This document shows positions 22,449 to 33,989 of a DNA stretch of 64,000 nucleotides, in pieces. This DNA comes from Phorcus lineatus (taxonomy: Eukaryota; Mollusca; Gastropoda; Trochida; Trochidae), in contig OV121090.1 of NCBI GenBank assembly GCA_921293015.1, positions 19,048,304 through 19,112,303 on the forward strand, written 5' to 3'. Made by a program: the position numbers and the translations under genes. Within the stretch, counting starts at the first letter, position 1. Each line of letters begins with the position of its first letter. The notes under the pieces were generated by a model. The model was not told the origin of the DNA and ran no database searches. It was given only the letters and a program-made list of their open reading frames with translations.

Positions 22449-25440
22449 GGTAAAGATATGAGGAGAAAATACTTGAGAAGTGTCTGGATTGTCTTAAAGT
22501 GAATATTGGGATGATGTGGAATTTCTTGTATTGTAGATTTAATATTCTTGTAGCATTAAATAAGTACATTCATATGAATGAAAACATATTCAATGAACAA
22601 TTTTTAAATCTTGTTTGTTTTTATGGATAAATATTATTTACTCAATTATACGATGACAAACGATTTATGTTCACAATGCATCATATGTTCTAGAAAGGCC
22701 GAGAGAAGCAGTGATATTTACTTGAAACAGATGTTGCGTGATAAGTCCTGACTGAAGTAGAAGGGAGAGTGTTGTATGTTAAGATTATTGATATTTCATA
22801 CACGTTGTCTGCTTGACAATGGATGTAACATTCATATTATTGATGATTTCAACAGAAATTAAAACTATTGTTGTCAATAAAGTACAATAATTTATAAAAA
22901 TGTTCACGTATTAAGATTGTATGTCGGCAAGAAGCCCTGCAAACTGCATTACTGTTGATTTCGACAGGGAGAAAAACAAAACTCAACCCATTTTTACTAA
23001 TGCAAATCTAAATTTAATCGGTTAACATACGCAGTTTTATTGCTTTGAAGTCATTCGACAAATCACCGGCTGGGAGAATGCCATTTAGTACAATCGAATA
23101 AAAATAACACCTTCAGTAAACTAAAAATAATTCTTTGCCAGTTACATGCAAACGACTATCTAAACACTCGACAAGAAACTTTCTCAATGTGAAATTTGTT
23201 TGATGTCATGATTGAAGACAATGAAGAATTTTATGTCGCAAGAACATGTCTTTTATTACACCGTAAATCCTTCTTTTGCAGATATTAAGGTCGCAATTGA
23301 ATTGATTTATTTCCAAGGTCACGTCGCCCTTCAAACATGCTTGTATGTGGTATGTTAGGTTGTCATGTTTCGAACTAGACTCGAAAAATTCGCCTCCTTA
23401 TCCAAAACCAAAGTACCAAAGCATAAATGGGATTTCAAATTGTATTACGGTTAAGTTTTCAGTGAACGATAACCTCTAGAGTAAGAAATTTAAAGACACT
23501 CCGTGATTTTCATAACATATTATTTACCTTTGATACGAACCTAAATGTCATATGAGGGGATATAAAATCAAAACATCTTAACTCTTTATGTCCAAATACT
23601 AGTTTTCTATGAAAATCTAAAAACAGTCTTATAAATGCACAGAGGTGTACATATCACGTCCACTATATATGGATACTAGTTATGTAACCTAACAAACACT
23701 ATCAAGTCCTACCTGCCCTCCTGGCTGTTTCAGATAAGTCTCCAAAATTACGTTTGACTATTTGACGCGCGCCACTGTCCGGTTTTTGATCATAATTGCC
23801 ACGTTCTACCTTCATAATTTTGGTAACAGTCGATACTTCGCGATCAAATGACACCATTGATAAAGTTTGGCATATATGACTCCAACAACTCACGGAGTGG
23901 CAATCACGAGAAAAACGCTATTTTATGAGTAAGACCGTTTACTGTGATTACGCGGGCTTTCAAAGTAAATGCCTAGTCCCTAAACAGCTTATTTATATTG
24001 TAAGAATCAATCTAAATAACTTATAAGCACGTAACAATTCTAAAATTGTAAAAAAAACAAATTTGACTTTTTTATATCTTTAGTTTATAATCACGTTATG
24101 AATTGTCCACACCGATTGTGGATTCATAAACCGGTTGTTGATTGGAGTTTTAGTGTGGCCACCCCTGTCTGACGTCATTGTCAACCTCAGTCCTAAATGA
24201 AGAAATTCATTAGAAAATCATTCATCTTCGAATATTTCAACCTGTTATATAAAAGATATACAATGTTGTTCACTTTCATACATTTGTTACACATATCATG
24301 TCAATAATTTTGTTACATGCTTGTAAAATCAAATTAATTTCATCTTGTATTTCATGTTTAAGGGCAAAATACATCATATACATAAAATGAGTATTAAAAA
24401 TTGAGCACTTCGTTATCAAATGACTTACTGGCCATCTGATGCGCATATATACTTTTATACGTAAAATTTAAAAAAATTGAAGATGAATGTTAATAAAAAT
24501 GTTGTAAATTTATTCTGTTGTATTTTGTCATAAACTTTATTAATACATAATCTTTGACCGTTCTGGTAAACCGACTCCCTTTTCTAGAATCCCCTGAGAA
24601 AAAAGTCGATATTTACGATGGTTTCCTTCTCCAAGCAGTATACCAAACTCCTTCCTTGAAATGTCTGCATCCACTAGTTACCTGTGTTAAAAAATATAGC
24701 CCCCCAAGAAGCAACTCATAAACATGCTGGTGGTTACAAAGGTTAAATGTCATAATTTTAAATGAAGTTTAGGTTTATTTCTTCAGCACTCATGAACATA
24801 TAATAAGAAAAACTACATCGTTTATGTTATTGGATTTTGCCCTTTGCAGTTATAATCAATTGCAGATCTAAACATTATCGGGAAGCCATAAAAATATCAT
24901 AAATTCCGGTTTTATTACCAAACAAGGTCCCGGGTGATATGAACGTGTGACTGATAAACCGGAGAGTATCATTGGAAGCTCCTATATGGAATAAATAAAC
25001 GTAACACTTTACGAATAAGCAACTACTAACGAAGATGAATACTATTCTCTCAACCCAAGTGGGGCAGCATTCAAAGATTCAAATTCCAAACTACCAGTGT
25101 CATTCTGGGTCACCCATCTGTTTAAAACCGCGTCCATTTCTTCTGAACTTTACTGAACCATGAACTCGTAAAGGACCATTTGGTAACATAATCAAATAAA
25201 CTGTTTAAAGATCGCCTGATCGTTTTCCATTATTCAAACAAATTGCCCTGTTAAGAGTGCTACCGCCTAAACTTTCTGTTTGTTATTCTCACTGACTTGA
25301 TATGACGTCATATGTTTGCTATCTTCTGAATGGCAAGGGTTAACTTGATAACAACAGTTAACGATAGTATGTCAATATCATCCTAATTTATCACTCAAAC
25401 ACAATTTCAACACAATCTAAACAAATATAGGGGAAAAAAC
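22449..25440. other. Non-coding part of copy A downstream of the gene
   Basis: Matches copy B in patches (51.3-56.2 kb). It holds a copy-A-specific insertion at about 23,500-23,900 related to 4,540-4,995. The final 40 bases before the gene end (ACTCTCGTTTCTTCATCACA, 25,442-25,461) are identical in both copies and are probably 3' untranslated sequence. No clear poly(A) signal can be assigned. Confidence 0.55.
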
Positions 25441-25485
25441 AACTCTCGTTTCTTCATCACAGATTTAGGAGACGAAAAAAAATAT

Positions 25486-26604
25486 TTAGTATGGATAACA
25501 GACCTTATCTAATTTCAACCTCCTCAACAATTTAATTTGTTTGTGGGTAGCGTTTCCAGTTGTATCGCTATACCACGGCGCACATGACGTAGAACCTGCC
25601 ACATAACGAATTTTTTTGAACATTTTGTACAAAAGGCCCGCATTATAATGGCTGTCTTTGTGAGTCATCCCTTCGAAGTTTCCTGCTTTTGTTGTTTGGT
25701 GCAGCGCCAATACCGTCTTTGTGGCGTCAATCACAGAATACTTCTGTTTACAGGAATTGAGCACCAACCAGTTGTCATAGGCTCGTCTTCCTATGACAAT
25801 GCCAGGAATTTCAGACCAGGGATATGAGGAATCGGTAATGAAATAATCCTCAGCTATTGTCATAAACAATTTGCCTCTTTTCTTGGCAACTTTGGCTAAA
25901 TTATGCACCTCACTTTCCGCCTCGGTAACATTCATAACGTTAGTCCTACGTCCTATTATCATGATAGGTTTGTCCTCTCTCAAAGTTGTATTTGCAATGA
26001 CAAGTAATGTCTTTATAAGTCCTTCGTCGAAAAGTATATCACCATTTGAATATCCATAGAATAAAGACTTAAATTTCGGGACCACGTCCATGTACATGTA
26101 TTTTAACACAGGTATACCGGAAGCTGCAGTTTTGCTAACCGGAAGTACATCCCAACCATGTTTGGTGACTTCATCGAAGTTCGTTCCATTGCTGCCAAAG
26201 AATACTGGCCTGACAAGCGGTTTGAAATGAGCCCAGTTTTTTAATGTCATATTTCTTACTTTATACTTGTTGTCATTACTAGGCCATGTTGTAAATAACG
26301 TCAAAAGTGGGATGATATCTGGTATTTCGGTGGAATTTTGGACATCAGTGTGATTGTTATCGCCAGTAAAGTTGAAAACATACTCGTTTAATTTTAAGAG
26401 CGGGAAAAAGCTAGGTGACCGCTGAGCCAAAGAACTGAAATTGAATGGTTGATGTAGACGTAAAATGTGCGATGAAGGTTTGACAATGGGGAAGTTGTAA
26501 AGGTAGACGTTTACGACGGCGGAAAGACCAAAGAGTCCAATAATCACACGAAGCCAAGTCCGTACATTCAGAAGTTGGTTGCAGCATTGTGACGGCTTTC
26601 CCAT
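25486..26604 (-). CDS. Type II membrane GT-A-like glycosyltransferase, paralogue 1
   Basis: The frame encodes 372 residues from an ATG with no internal stops. A short cytoplasmic tail (1-16, Cys/Arg-containing) precedes a single membrane segment at about 17-36, then a variable stem (about 40-97) and a lumenal catalytic region. Likely catalytic motifs are NGDILF (187-192, a DXD-like metal/sugar-nucleotide site with Asp189), IIGRR (216-220), EDYF (252-255), IGRRAYDNWL (271-280), DATKTV (293-298) and LHQ (301-303). This series resembles uncharacterised nucleotide-diphospho-sugar transferases, so a Golgi sugar transferase is inferred; donor and acceptor are unknown. Nine N-glycosylation sequons (for example NFS 55, NGT 139, NTT 205, NAT 351) support a lumenal domain. 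A splice acceptor (TTTCAG, AG at 26,622-26,623) lies 18 bases before the ATG, so an upstream exon is likely. It is the paralogue of 56,272-57,390. Confidence 0.88.
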   Translation of the reverse strand: MGKPSQCCNQLLNVRTWLRVIIGLFGLSAVVNVYLYNFPIVKPSSHILRLHQPFNFSSLAQRSPSFFPLLKLNEYVFNFTGDNNHTDVQNSTEIPDIIPLLTLFTTWPSNDNKYKVRNMTLKNWAHFKPLVRPVFFGSNGTNFDEVTKHGWDVLPVSKTAASGIPVLKYMYMDVVPKFKSLFYGYSNGDILFDEGLIKTLLVIANTTLREDKPIMIIGRRTNVMNVTEAESEVHNLAKVAKKRGKLFMTIAEDYFITDSSYPWSEIPGIVIGRRAYDNWLVLNSCKQKYSVIDATKTVLALHQTTKAGNFEGMTHKDSHYNAGLLYKMFKKIRYVAGSTSCAPWYSDTTGNATHKQIKLLRRLKLDKVCYPY

Positions 26605-26621
26605 CTCAACGGTGGTCAGTA

Positions 26622-26636
26622 CTGAAACATATAAAT
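26622..26636 (-). promoter_or_regulatory. Probable splice acceptor upstream of paralogue 1
   Basis: On the minus strand the sequence ATTTATATGTTTCAG ends at 26,622, followed by exon sequence TACTGACCACCGTTGAG and the ATG at 26,604. The same acceptor occurs in paralogue 2, and the frame stays open through it in both. This implies a 5' exon that I cannot locate for this copy. Confidence 0.6.
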
Positions 26637-26714
26637 AGATATCATATTTCTATTGCATAAAATATTTGCATTTTCGATAAAAAAAAAAGACAGATTTTAA
26701 AGGTCAACCTCGGC

Positions 26715-27145
26715 TTCCGAGACCGTCCCGTATTTTTCTCCCATAAACTGTCTCAGATTCTCAATCGGATTCTCGACCGGCATTACACTTTGAATAACAC
26801 ACGGAATCTCTCTCTCGGAATATTTCTGAACAATCTTTCACGTCCACATAACCATAACGGATTTAATCTGGACCTACTCTCCACTACAAAAACAACGGAT
26901 AGTTTTAGATACACATTTCATTACCAACTTGCAAAATCATGTGCCGTTGTTACTTTGGCATGACAGTAAATATTGTAATTCACACTTTTTTCTCAAATGA
27001 AGTGTTCGTTGAGCGACGGCGGCGTGTACGAGGGAAAATCAAAACGTTCGTGGAATACCATAGACAACTTTATCAAAGAACCAATTTCTTGTCATTTTAT
27101 ATTTCAGCATAGTCCCCGATGATAACGATATATTTACATCAGCCA
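26715..27145. other. Unique sequence upstream of paralogue 1
   Basis: This lies beyond the end of the segmental duplication and is unrelated to the upstream region of paralogue 2. I see no first exon or promoter. It runs into a broken mariner copy. Confidence 0.5.
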
Positions 27146-27149
27146 TGTT

Positions 27150-27560
27150 CCAGCTTCATAAGGAACAACACTCCTGCACTGAGCTTGCCTCGCCGCTTGC
27201 CCTTGATTGATGCCCTTAAATGCATAAATTAATTAGCATGATATGCCCCGTTAATAGTTTGGCCATTCTCAAAGTGCTCCATAACGACGATACCCTGTCC
27301 ATCCCAAAAAACGAGTCTATCATCTTTCAATCAGACTGAAGTCGCTTGAAATTTTTGGGGTGGGGAATTGGTATACTTCCGGTCCACTGTTTCTTTTGGC
27401 CTTTATTTATGAGGGGTGAGAGGGTCAAAGAGACGTACCCATGTTTAATCCTGGGTCACTAATCTATCAGGAAATTATCCATGTCTGGCCTGAATTATGC
27501 CGTAAGTTCCTTGAAATGTCCAAGCGTTTCTGTTGCTGGTCATCACTTAACACTCAACAC
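27150..27560 (-). pseudogene. Mariner transposase fragment, disrupted
   Basis: Minus-strand translations in shifting frames give recognisable mariner blocks. FWDGQGIVVMEHFENGQTIN (about 27,250-27,310) is followed by SIKGKRRGKLSAGVLFL (about 27,160-27,214), and an upstream piece around QKRLDISRNL lies near 27,500-27,530. Stops and frameshifts break it, and the catalytic C-terminal Asp is not found intact. It lies just upstream of paralogue 1, so it may have altered that gene's promoter region; that is inference. The plus-strand ORF across 27,441-27,740 is a shadow. Confidence 0.8.
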
Positions 27561-27989
27561 CATTCTTTGCACCCACCCATCATGCGGAGTCATTATATCT
27601 GTTGGGATAGGTTTATGTTTTTCAAGATAGTCTTTTATAAACATTCCTCCCCAAATATGGAGTGTGACCATCCCAACATCATTAGCATTGAGGTTAAGTT
27701 AAAGTGTACCTGTTTTAAATACCATTTTACTGACCCTTGAAGTTCCGATGGCTAATCCAGTTATTACTGCAGCATGATTGAGTGTGTATTCAAATTTTTG
27801 GGTTCAGACATCTCTCTATTTCATATGAAATGCTTTTTTCTTTAAAGAACCATCGTCTTCAGAATTACGTATACACCTTGGACAGACATGTCTGGATCTT
27901 GAAATACGAACTCAAACTCCTATTCCTATTCCTATAACACATATCAAAATAGGAAATAATACGTTTCCATGATTTATAACGACGGTTTG

Positions 27990-28110
27990 CTGATCGCTCG
28001 AGTATTTTGCGGTGCATTCTGCTGTGCATTCTGTAGTGCACTCAGCTGTTCAATAAGTTGTTCACGTTTTAATTTCTTAACCATAGCCCCCTTCTTACCA
28101 GCAGCTACTT
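27990..28110 (-). pseudogene. Degenerate coding remnant, basic/Gln-rich
   Basis: The minus strand reads about 40 codons without a stop, including KKLKREQLIEQLSALQNA and a Gln/Asn-rich stretch, preceded upstream by a stop. Composition is clearly protein-like against this background. Its position beside a Polinton ATPase remnant suggests it belongs to the same element, but I cannot name the product. Confidence 0.4.
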
Positions 28111-28459
28111 TTTAAAGGAATTTTTTAAACTGTAAGTTTTGGGGGTGTTTATTCACTCGCTTCCAGTGTAATAGTTTCTTATGGAGGGATTTTCTCTGAT
28201 TCCAACATCTTTTTTATCTAAACTAGTATCTTTGAAATGACAATACTTAGCAGTTGTTATAAACTTTGTAAGCAGTGCTAGGAACATCCTGTATCTATAG
28301 TAAAGCTGAAATCAAGTTTTTGTTTATAGTATTTTCAATAAAAGGGTCTTTTAGTTTTGGGAGGTACATATAAGAAGTACCTAACAGCAGTCGAAAATAA
28401 AAGTAGCAATGACTTTCCTAATGTCTTAACCATAAGAGCACATAACCTACGTTCATATT

Positions 28460-28640
28460 TCTCGTATTCTATTAATACTTCTTCATCTGTCATTCTATTT
28501 ATGCTCTCTGTAGAATTTTTTCCCTCTTAAATTCAACTGCTTCAGGGTTAAGTTGTTCAGAAAGAAATTGTTGGAAATGAGCAGGGAATTTGTCAATTTA
28601 GCCTAAAACTTCGTTGATATTCATTATAAAAATTAGAGAT
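28460..28640 (-). pseudogene. Degenerate coding remnant next to Polinton ATPase
   Basis: Minus-strand pieces such as FQQFLSEQLNPEAVEFKREK and, one frame over, MTDEEVLIEYEKYE look like real protein sequence with a frameshift and stops between them. They lie about 0.15-0.3 kb from the start of the ATPase remnant, on the opposite strand. Probably part of the same decayed element; identity unknown. Confidence 0.4.
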
Positions 28641-28784
28641 CATATGTCTAAAGCAAGAAATAGCGAGAAAATAAATATAGTGAGAAGTACCAAGCGGATA
28701 CCTAAAATCATTAAGATTATAATAATTATTAAAATATCCAACATTTATATATATTTAAAGGTTTATTCTTAAATAATAAAGGAT

Positions 28785-29270
28785 AATGTTAACTATCCGC
28801 ATTGTTCTATAATTTGTTTGGAGACCGGTTGTGGTAAAACAAGGTTTGTACTAGATTTAATCAAGAGCTGTTGCTATGAAACTTTTGAGCACATAGTAAC
28901 ATGTCCAACCATAAATGATAATATATGAAACATATAAATCTAGATTGTGGATAAATACAGATCCAGAAAAATATACAATTCTTCCCAAGGATCTTCTGAA
29001 TAAAATCTTGAAACATTTGCATCAAACATTTAAAAATGAAACCACCTTATCCATTATTAGATGATTGTTGTGCAGAGGAAGATCTCACAAAAAAGAAGGA
29101 TGGGCAAAGTGTATGGATTTTGAATAAAATCTATAATTGCAGACTTTAGAGAGCACACACGATCAAATGCAAGGATAAAGACAATTTGATGACTTTTTAA
29201 AGGAAAAGGATTTCATCAAAACGAAAAATGAGAAAGAAAAGGTTCGAGAACAGCTGGAGCAAAATAAATG
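28785..29270 (+). pseudogene. Polinton/Maverick packaging-ATPase remnant
   Basis: The plus-strand translation starts with a Walker A motif (ETGCGKTRFVLDLI, about 28,821-28,862) followed by FEHIVTCPT, as in the FtsK/HerA-type packaging ATPase of Polinton (Maverick) elements. After stops and frame changes, pieces continue: ETTLSII (Walker B region, its acidic residues disrupted) near 29,040-29,060, then FREHT-like and FDDFLKEKDF pieces up to about 29,220. The family protein is normally over 200 residues; here it is broken by several stops and cannot be functional. No integrase, polymerase B or capsid genes are visible in the window. Confidence 0.75.
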
Positions 29271-29329
29271 CGCAAAATTGGTACTTTGTTTGGTACAACG
29301 TCATATATAGTTGCGAAATGAGAGAATGT

Positions 29330-29485
29330 AGAAGGTATAAATAGGGTTTCTGGATAAGCGATGAGTAAAACGTATTTCCTCAATAACCATTGCAGAGAAA
29401 AACTGCGGAGTAGTTTTTGTGTAATGGTTAAATGAAGAAATACGTTTTGTCCTCCGTTGGCCCAGAACCCCTATTTATACCTTCT
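29330..29485. repeat. 156-bp imperfect hairpin
   Basis: AGAAGGTATAAATAGGG at 29,330 is inverted at 29,469-29,485. Further inward AAAACGTATTTC and AAAAACT are also inverted. The centre is near 29,408. It follows directly after the Polinton ATPase remnant. It may be an independent MITE or folded terminal sequence. Confidence 0.75.
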
Positions 29486-31069
29486 TAACTTTATCAAATA
29501 TGAATATTTCTGAAAGAAACAAATGTGAATTAGTAACCATTTCATGATAAAGCTATCAAATATTTATGTAATTATAGCCATATGACTCTCTATGCTAGAT
29601 GGTTTGTCTGACGTTTCAACTTACTTTTGTTAAATCTTTAAGAAAATCAACTTTTCAAACGACAGCTTTTAATTTTCATAGGAATTTATATACGTAACAT
29701 GTTTGCATTTACTTGCAAATAATTGATTGAAATTATGTATACAGCCTTCGTGCTGTAACACCTTTTTCCCTTTGCAATCTTTTCATGATGAAATATTGCC
29801 CAAGCAAATATGTTGCCCAGAAGAACATAAACAATATTGGAGCCTTTACACTCCAATGTTTCAAAATTCTATTACTAATCTACATCTCTATAATCCATTA
29901 AATCTCCCCCATGTTTGCCTTTTTAAAGGCCTTTCTTGTTTCAATGCATTTTAGATTGAAAAGACTAAGACTAAAAGACTAAGTAATAAATACAATCATT
30001 GCACTCAGAAGTGTGTCATATGACTTTAACGAAACTCGTGCGAAATATACAAACTAACATTTTGAAGCAAAGATATGATTTCCTATTAAAAGATGTATCT
30101 TAGATTTTTACTAAAAGACATGATGACTGTTACATTTCCCCCACTTTCATATTTGGCCGTCCAAAAATTGTGTTGGTTCTGCAATTCAAAAGTATTCGCT
30201 TTCAATTCTCCTGTCCCACTTACCAAGTCTTGCCAAGCATTTAATTTCTCTGCTCTTTTTTATTCTAAATAAAAGATTTCTACTCTGCCAAAACACCTCT
30301 TGAAACACATATGGTAATATCTATTCACAGTGTGTTCTCATATGTATATTCCTAAATCTAAGGGAACATTAGCATCCGTGTTGCGATCGGTAAATATCCC
30401 TCGTACAGATCTTCTCTTAGTGGTTCCGTTCAGTAACGGATAACAACATTTAAATCATTACCGGTTGTGTTATCTACAACAACTAAAGGTTTTATCAACC
30501 TTTGGAATGTAACCGTTGGAAAGTCAATTTTCAACCTTTTCTAAGACCTGGTTTCAGGTTTGCAAAATACTTTCGATGAAGTCCAAAGTTCTCTCATAAC
30601 ACTGTTTCCATTTCACTCGATTTCCATCTGCAATCCTTCTTGTTCTTTCCCCCTCAGTATTTTTCAATGTAACATCGTATTAATCTACCGTTATCGTATT
30701 AGTTCCTTTGCTCAAAGAAGGATATTTTATCGTTGTTTTAAATTTCATTTTGTTTTATTCTGCATATGTCGACTGTATTTCATTCTTCCTTAAAGAGAAT
30801 GCAAAAATTATTTCAACATGAATACTGTTCCTTCAAAAATCCATCTTGTAAATGGCTACTTCTGAGAGTTAGACATAACTACTAACTATAAAATTCACAT
30901 AAAATGTTCAGATGTTCTATTCACCAACTCAAGACAAGACAAGTCAGGATCTTCTCAGAACAATTTCTCTACAATATCAAATGTGAATAACGTTGAACAT
31001 TTGGGTTTGGAACAGGTTTGACAACTCTTCATTACCAAAACTGACAATGTGAGGTTTTAATCGGAAGAG
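29486..31069. other. Non-coding stretch
   Basis: No supported gene. Short ORFs lack any recognisable motif and are rich in Phe, Ile and Ser as expected of AT-rich DNA. A few small palindromes with AAAGGTT/AACCTTT cores lie near 30,485-30,540. Confidence 0.45.
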
Positions 31070-33965
31070 CAAGAACTAGATTCTATTGACATGCTAAAAG
31101 TACAATGAAGCTTTATTTCTCAACAACAAAATACCTAATGGAATATTAATGCATCTTTTTCTTGATAGGGTACCGACATCCAAATTAGTATTTCTTCCTT
31201 TTATTTGCATCGAATAGAAAACAATTATTAAGAGAAGAAAGTGTGTAAATCGTGTACAAAATTGTATTTTCCAGTATAAATTTTATCATTTAACTTCAAA
31301 ATATTTCAGAGCTTTAGTCAATCGAAATGACTCTCTATCAAAACACTTTAATGTCATTTAAAAACAAAAATACAAGAGTGATCGCACAAAACATTTTTTT
31401 TCGAATGGGTGCAATTGTTATAGTCAACAATATTTTGTGATGGTTGTTACGGATATGGTGGACATTGTACAATATTCTACTCCCTATTCTATTTACTAGT
31501 ATTTGCTATATTTTATTTATCATTTATTAATATATTTGTTATATTATGCAGAAATTCTACAGCAGCATACCGAAAATCTACTTACTTAGTAGTGTATCGT
31601 AATTGAACATATCTGTAATTTGTCAGTTTGACAGGTCACCTGAGTAACTGACAAAGGGAACAGCCATTGTCTATGAGTAATATTACCACTTCAATTAGTT
31701 TTCGGATCGTCCCGTTCGTGGTACACAAATTCGAATTTTGGCATCATGAATCAGACAGAAGGGGTCATGTTTCTGAAATTCATAGTTGCTTAAATTTCGA
31801 TAATGACATTCCATATCGACCCTCTTAGAAAACAATCAGCACAGTTACTTTGACTTAGTGCAAAAGTATGAAAAAAAGGCTTATGTTTAGAGCTATTACT
31901 CACGTATAAGAAATTTTAAGAGAAAATTTCCCCATCATTTTCACTTCATTGACCTATCAAAACTGATAGGTATTCATATTCGAGAAAGCCTTTCTCATTG
32001 TTCTATAGCAATGGGGATTCCTTCTAACTGTTATCTGTGTTATGGTGTTATTGAAATGTTGATAAAGAAAATCTAAAAATAAGATTTATCAGTTTTAATC
32101 ATGTAATATCACGATCTTCAATGTTAACACTTAGTTTTTAAATTGTTTTAGGATAAGTATGTCTTAAATTTTTGTTGAAGAACATTTTTTAGGTATTCGT
32201 GTTAGGTTTATAAAAAAATTTCCTATTGATATGGCAATGTAAATGTAAATGTTAGAACTAAATGTAATTGTATGAAAGGATGGAAAATGTTGCACTTATT
32301 AATTTCAAATGGAGCTTTCATTGGTTTGGATTCTTCATGATACATTGCAGCCTGAATTTTATCACTTATTTTATTATAATTTGCTCTTATAACATTCATT
32401 AAACTGCTATGATTATCATTTCCGTTTGCTGTAATTTTTAGAATCGGAGGAACGCACAATTGTTGATTTATTTCCTTTTGCTCTTTTCACATTCGTACTT
32501 TGAAAGACTGGCTGATAACCATGATGTCACAATATATGCTTGTGTTTTAGAAATACGACGCTCTGGAGCTCCATTCCTTCATTGGTGTAATTCACTTGTG
32601 TCTGTATCGCTGTGAAATCGTTTATAGTTAGGTCACGACGATCTTTTTTCCAAAGTGGGTCGACGCCTTGTAAGTTTTTGAGGGGTATTTATATTTAAAT
32701 GTTAAAGCTGAATTTCATTACTCTTGCTCTCTATCATTGAAATCAATAAATCTCAACTGTCATTCAATGCCTCTCACTACCAAATCGTTTAGGGCAGATT
32801 ATTGGGACTACGTTACGTCAGTCATAGCGACCACTATTATTATACACAATATTATTATTATTGTAACGTTATCATGACAAAAAACATGCAAGCTGAAAAA
32901 TCATATAAACTTTATTACACAACAAGGTTGCAGCAGACATACTGCCTCCTATATTATATATAACAGGTTTGAAATGTATCAAAGTTCAGAATAATTCTTC
33001 TGATCCTCTAAAGGTCGTACATTACTCAAATGGCTAACGCCATAATAACCTAAATAATGTACAAATTGATATTATCTTTTATCAAAAGAAAATATTGCAA
33101 TTCATGCCGTTTTGACAACACTTTTAGCGTCAGGTATTGAATGAATTATTCACAGTGTTCTGATTGTTTTTGCTTTTTTATATCAGATCGATTTTGAGTA
33201 CCAAACATGTGAGAATTCTTAAGGAAACGAAATATTATTTATGTAAACTTTCCTGGTTGTCTCAAATGACTATAGCAAATGATAAGCAAGTACATGACAT
33301 GACATTGTTCTTGGAGACCTTTTTGCTTGTTATTTTATTGACATTGCAATTTGATACATACAGAATACTAAACGACGTCCAGTTTGATAACATGTTTTGT
33401 GAAACGAGTGATTGTTTTGGTATTTAACGAGCGAAAACCTGTTTTATCACCATATAATTCACATAATTAAACGGGAATAATTTATGTATTTTATTAATTA
33501 CTCGCTGAATTATATCTAAAAGAATCAGCACTCGATGTCATGACACAATCTATAATAATATAATAACATTATAGATATATTAAATGGCGGTATCTTCAAG
33601 AGGCGAGTATTAAAGTCAGCTTATATCCCTCATATTTGAGGTAAATGTATATACATGTATCTATCTATATCAGCTCATGTGTGATTTATTCATTACCCTG
33701 TTGACGTTAAATTAAGTATTCGCGAGAGAGAATGCAAAAGGAGGATACGTTTAATAACATTTTTATGAAACGACCGAGTGGTTTGGTATTTAACGACCGA
33801 AAGCGAGTTAGATACCTATACCATTCACAAGGTTTATAAAAGTGAAATTAAACGGGTTTGGATTATTTATTTCTTTATTACATGCTTATCATTTATGTCA
33901 TCAGTGAGAAAACCCATCTGACGATAGTTTCGTGACATCAACAAACCTTCCTGTTCATTTACTTG
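31070..33965. repeat. Nested direct duplication, first copy (about 2.9 kb)
   Basis: Begins at CAAGAACTAGATTCTATTGA and is collinear with 38,691-41,989, with long blocks at over 90% identity by eye. An example is 32,560-33,060 against 40,582-41,070, and 33,540-33,965 is almost identical to 41,560-41,989. The join ends at CCTGTTCATTTACTTG in both. No ORF is conserved across both copies, so it is probably non-coding or a non-autonomous repeat. The stretch 32,100-32,400 differs from the second copy by replacement or indel. Confidence 0.88.
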
Positions 33966-33989
33966 ACCCTAACAGCTTGTTGAACACTG

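Larger units (their letters stand above)
17775..26714. repeat. Segmental duplication, copy A (contains first glycosyltransferase-like gene)
   Basis: Collinear with 44,722-57,474 in direct orientation. Landmarks shared in order: TTTCGACT-TGTTGT near 17,820/44,772, the block near 20,200-21,700 matching 47,320-50,340, AAAACGCTAT near 23,910/52,840, ATGAATTGTC near 24,096/54,183, TCCCCTGAGAAAAA near 24,590/55,310, and the gene itself. The match stops after AGGTCAACCTCGGC at 26,714/57,474. Non-coding sequence has many substitutions and large indels. Copy A is about 8.9 kb and copy B about 12.8 kb because of later insertions. Confidence 0.88.

Noticed and set aside
25871-26059. Plus-strand ORF of 62 codons opposite the first enzyme gene
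   Set aside because: It is antisense to a well-supported gene and is mirrored by the same shadow at 56,657-56,845. Its apparent conservation comes from the gene on the other strand.
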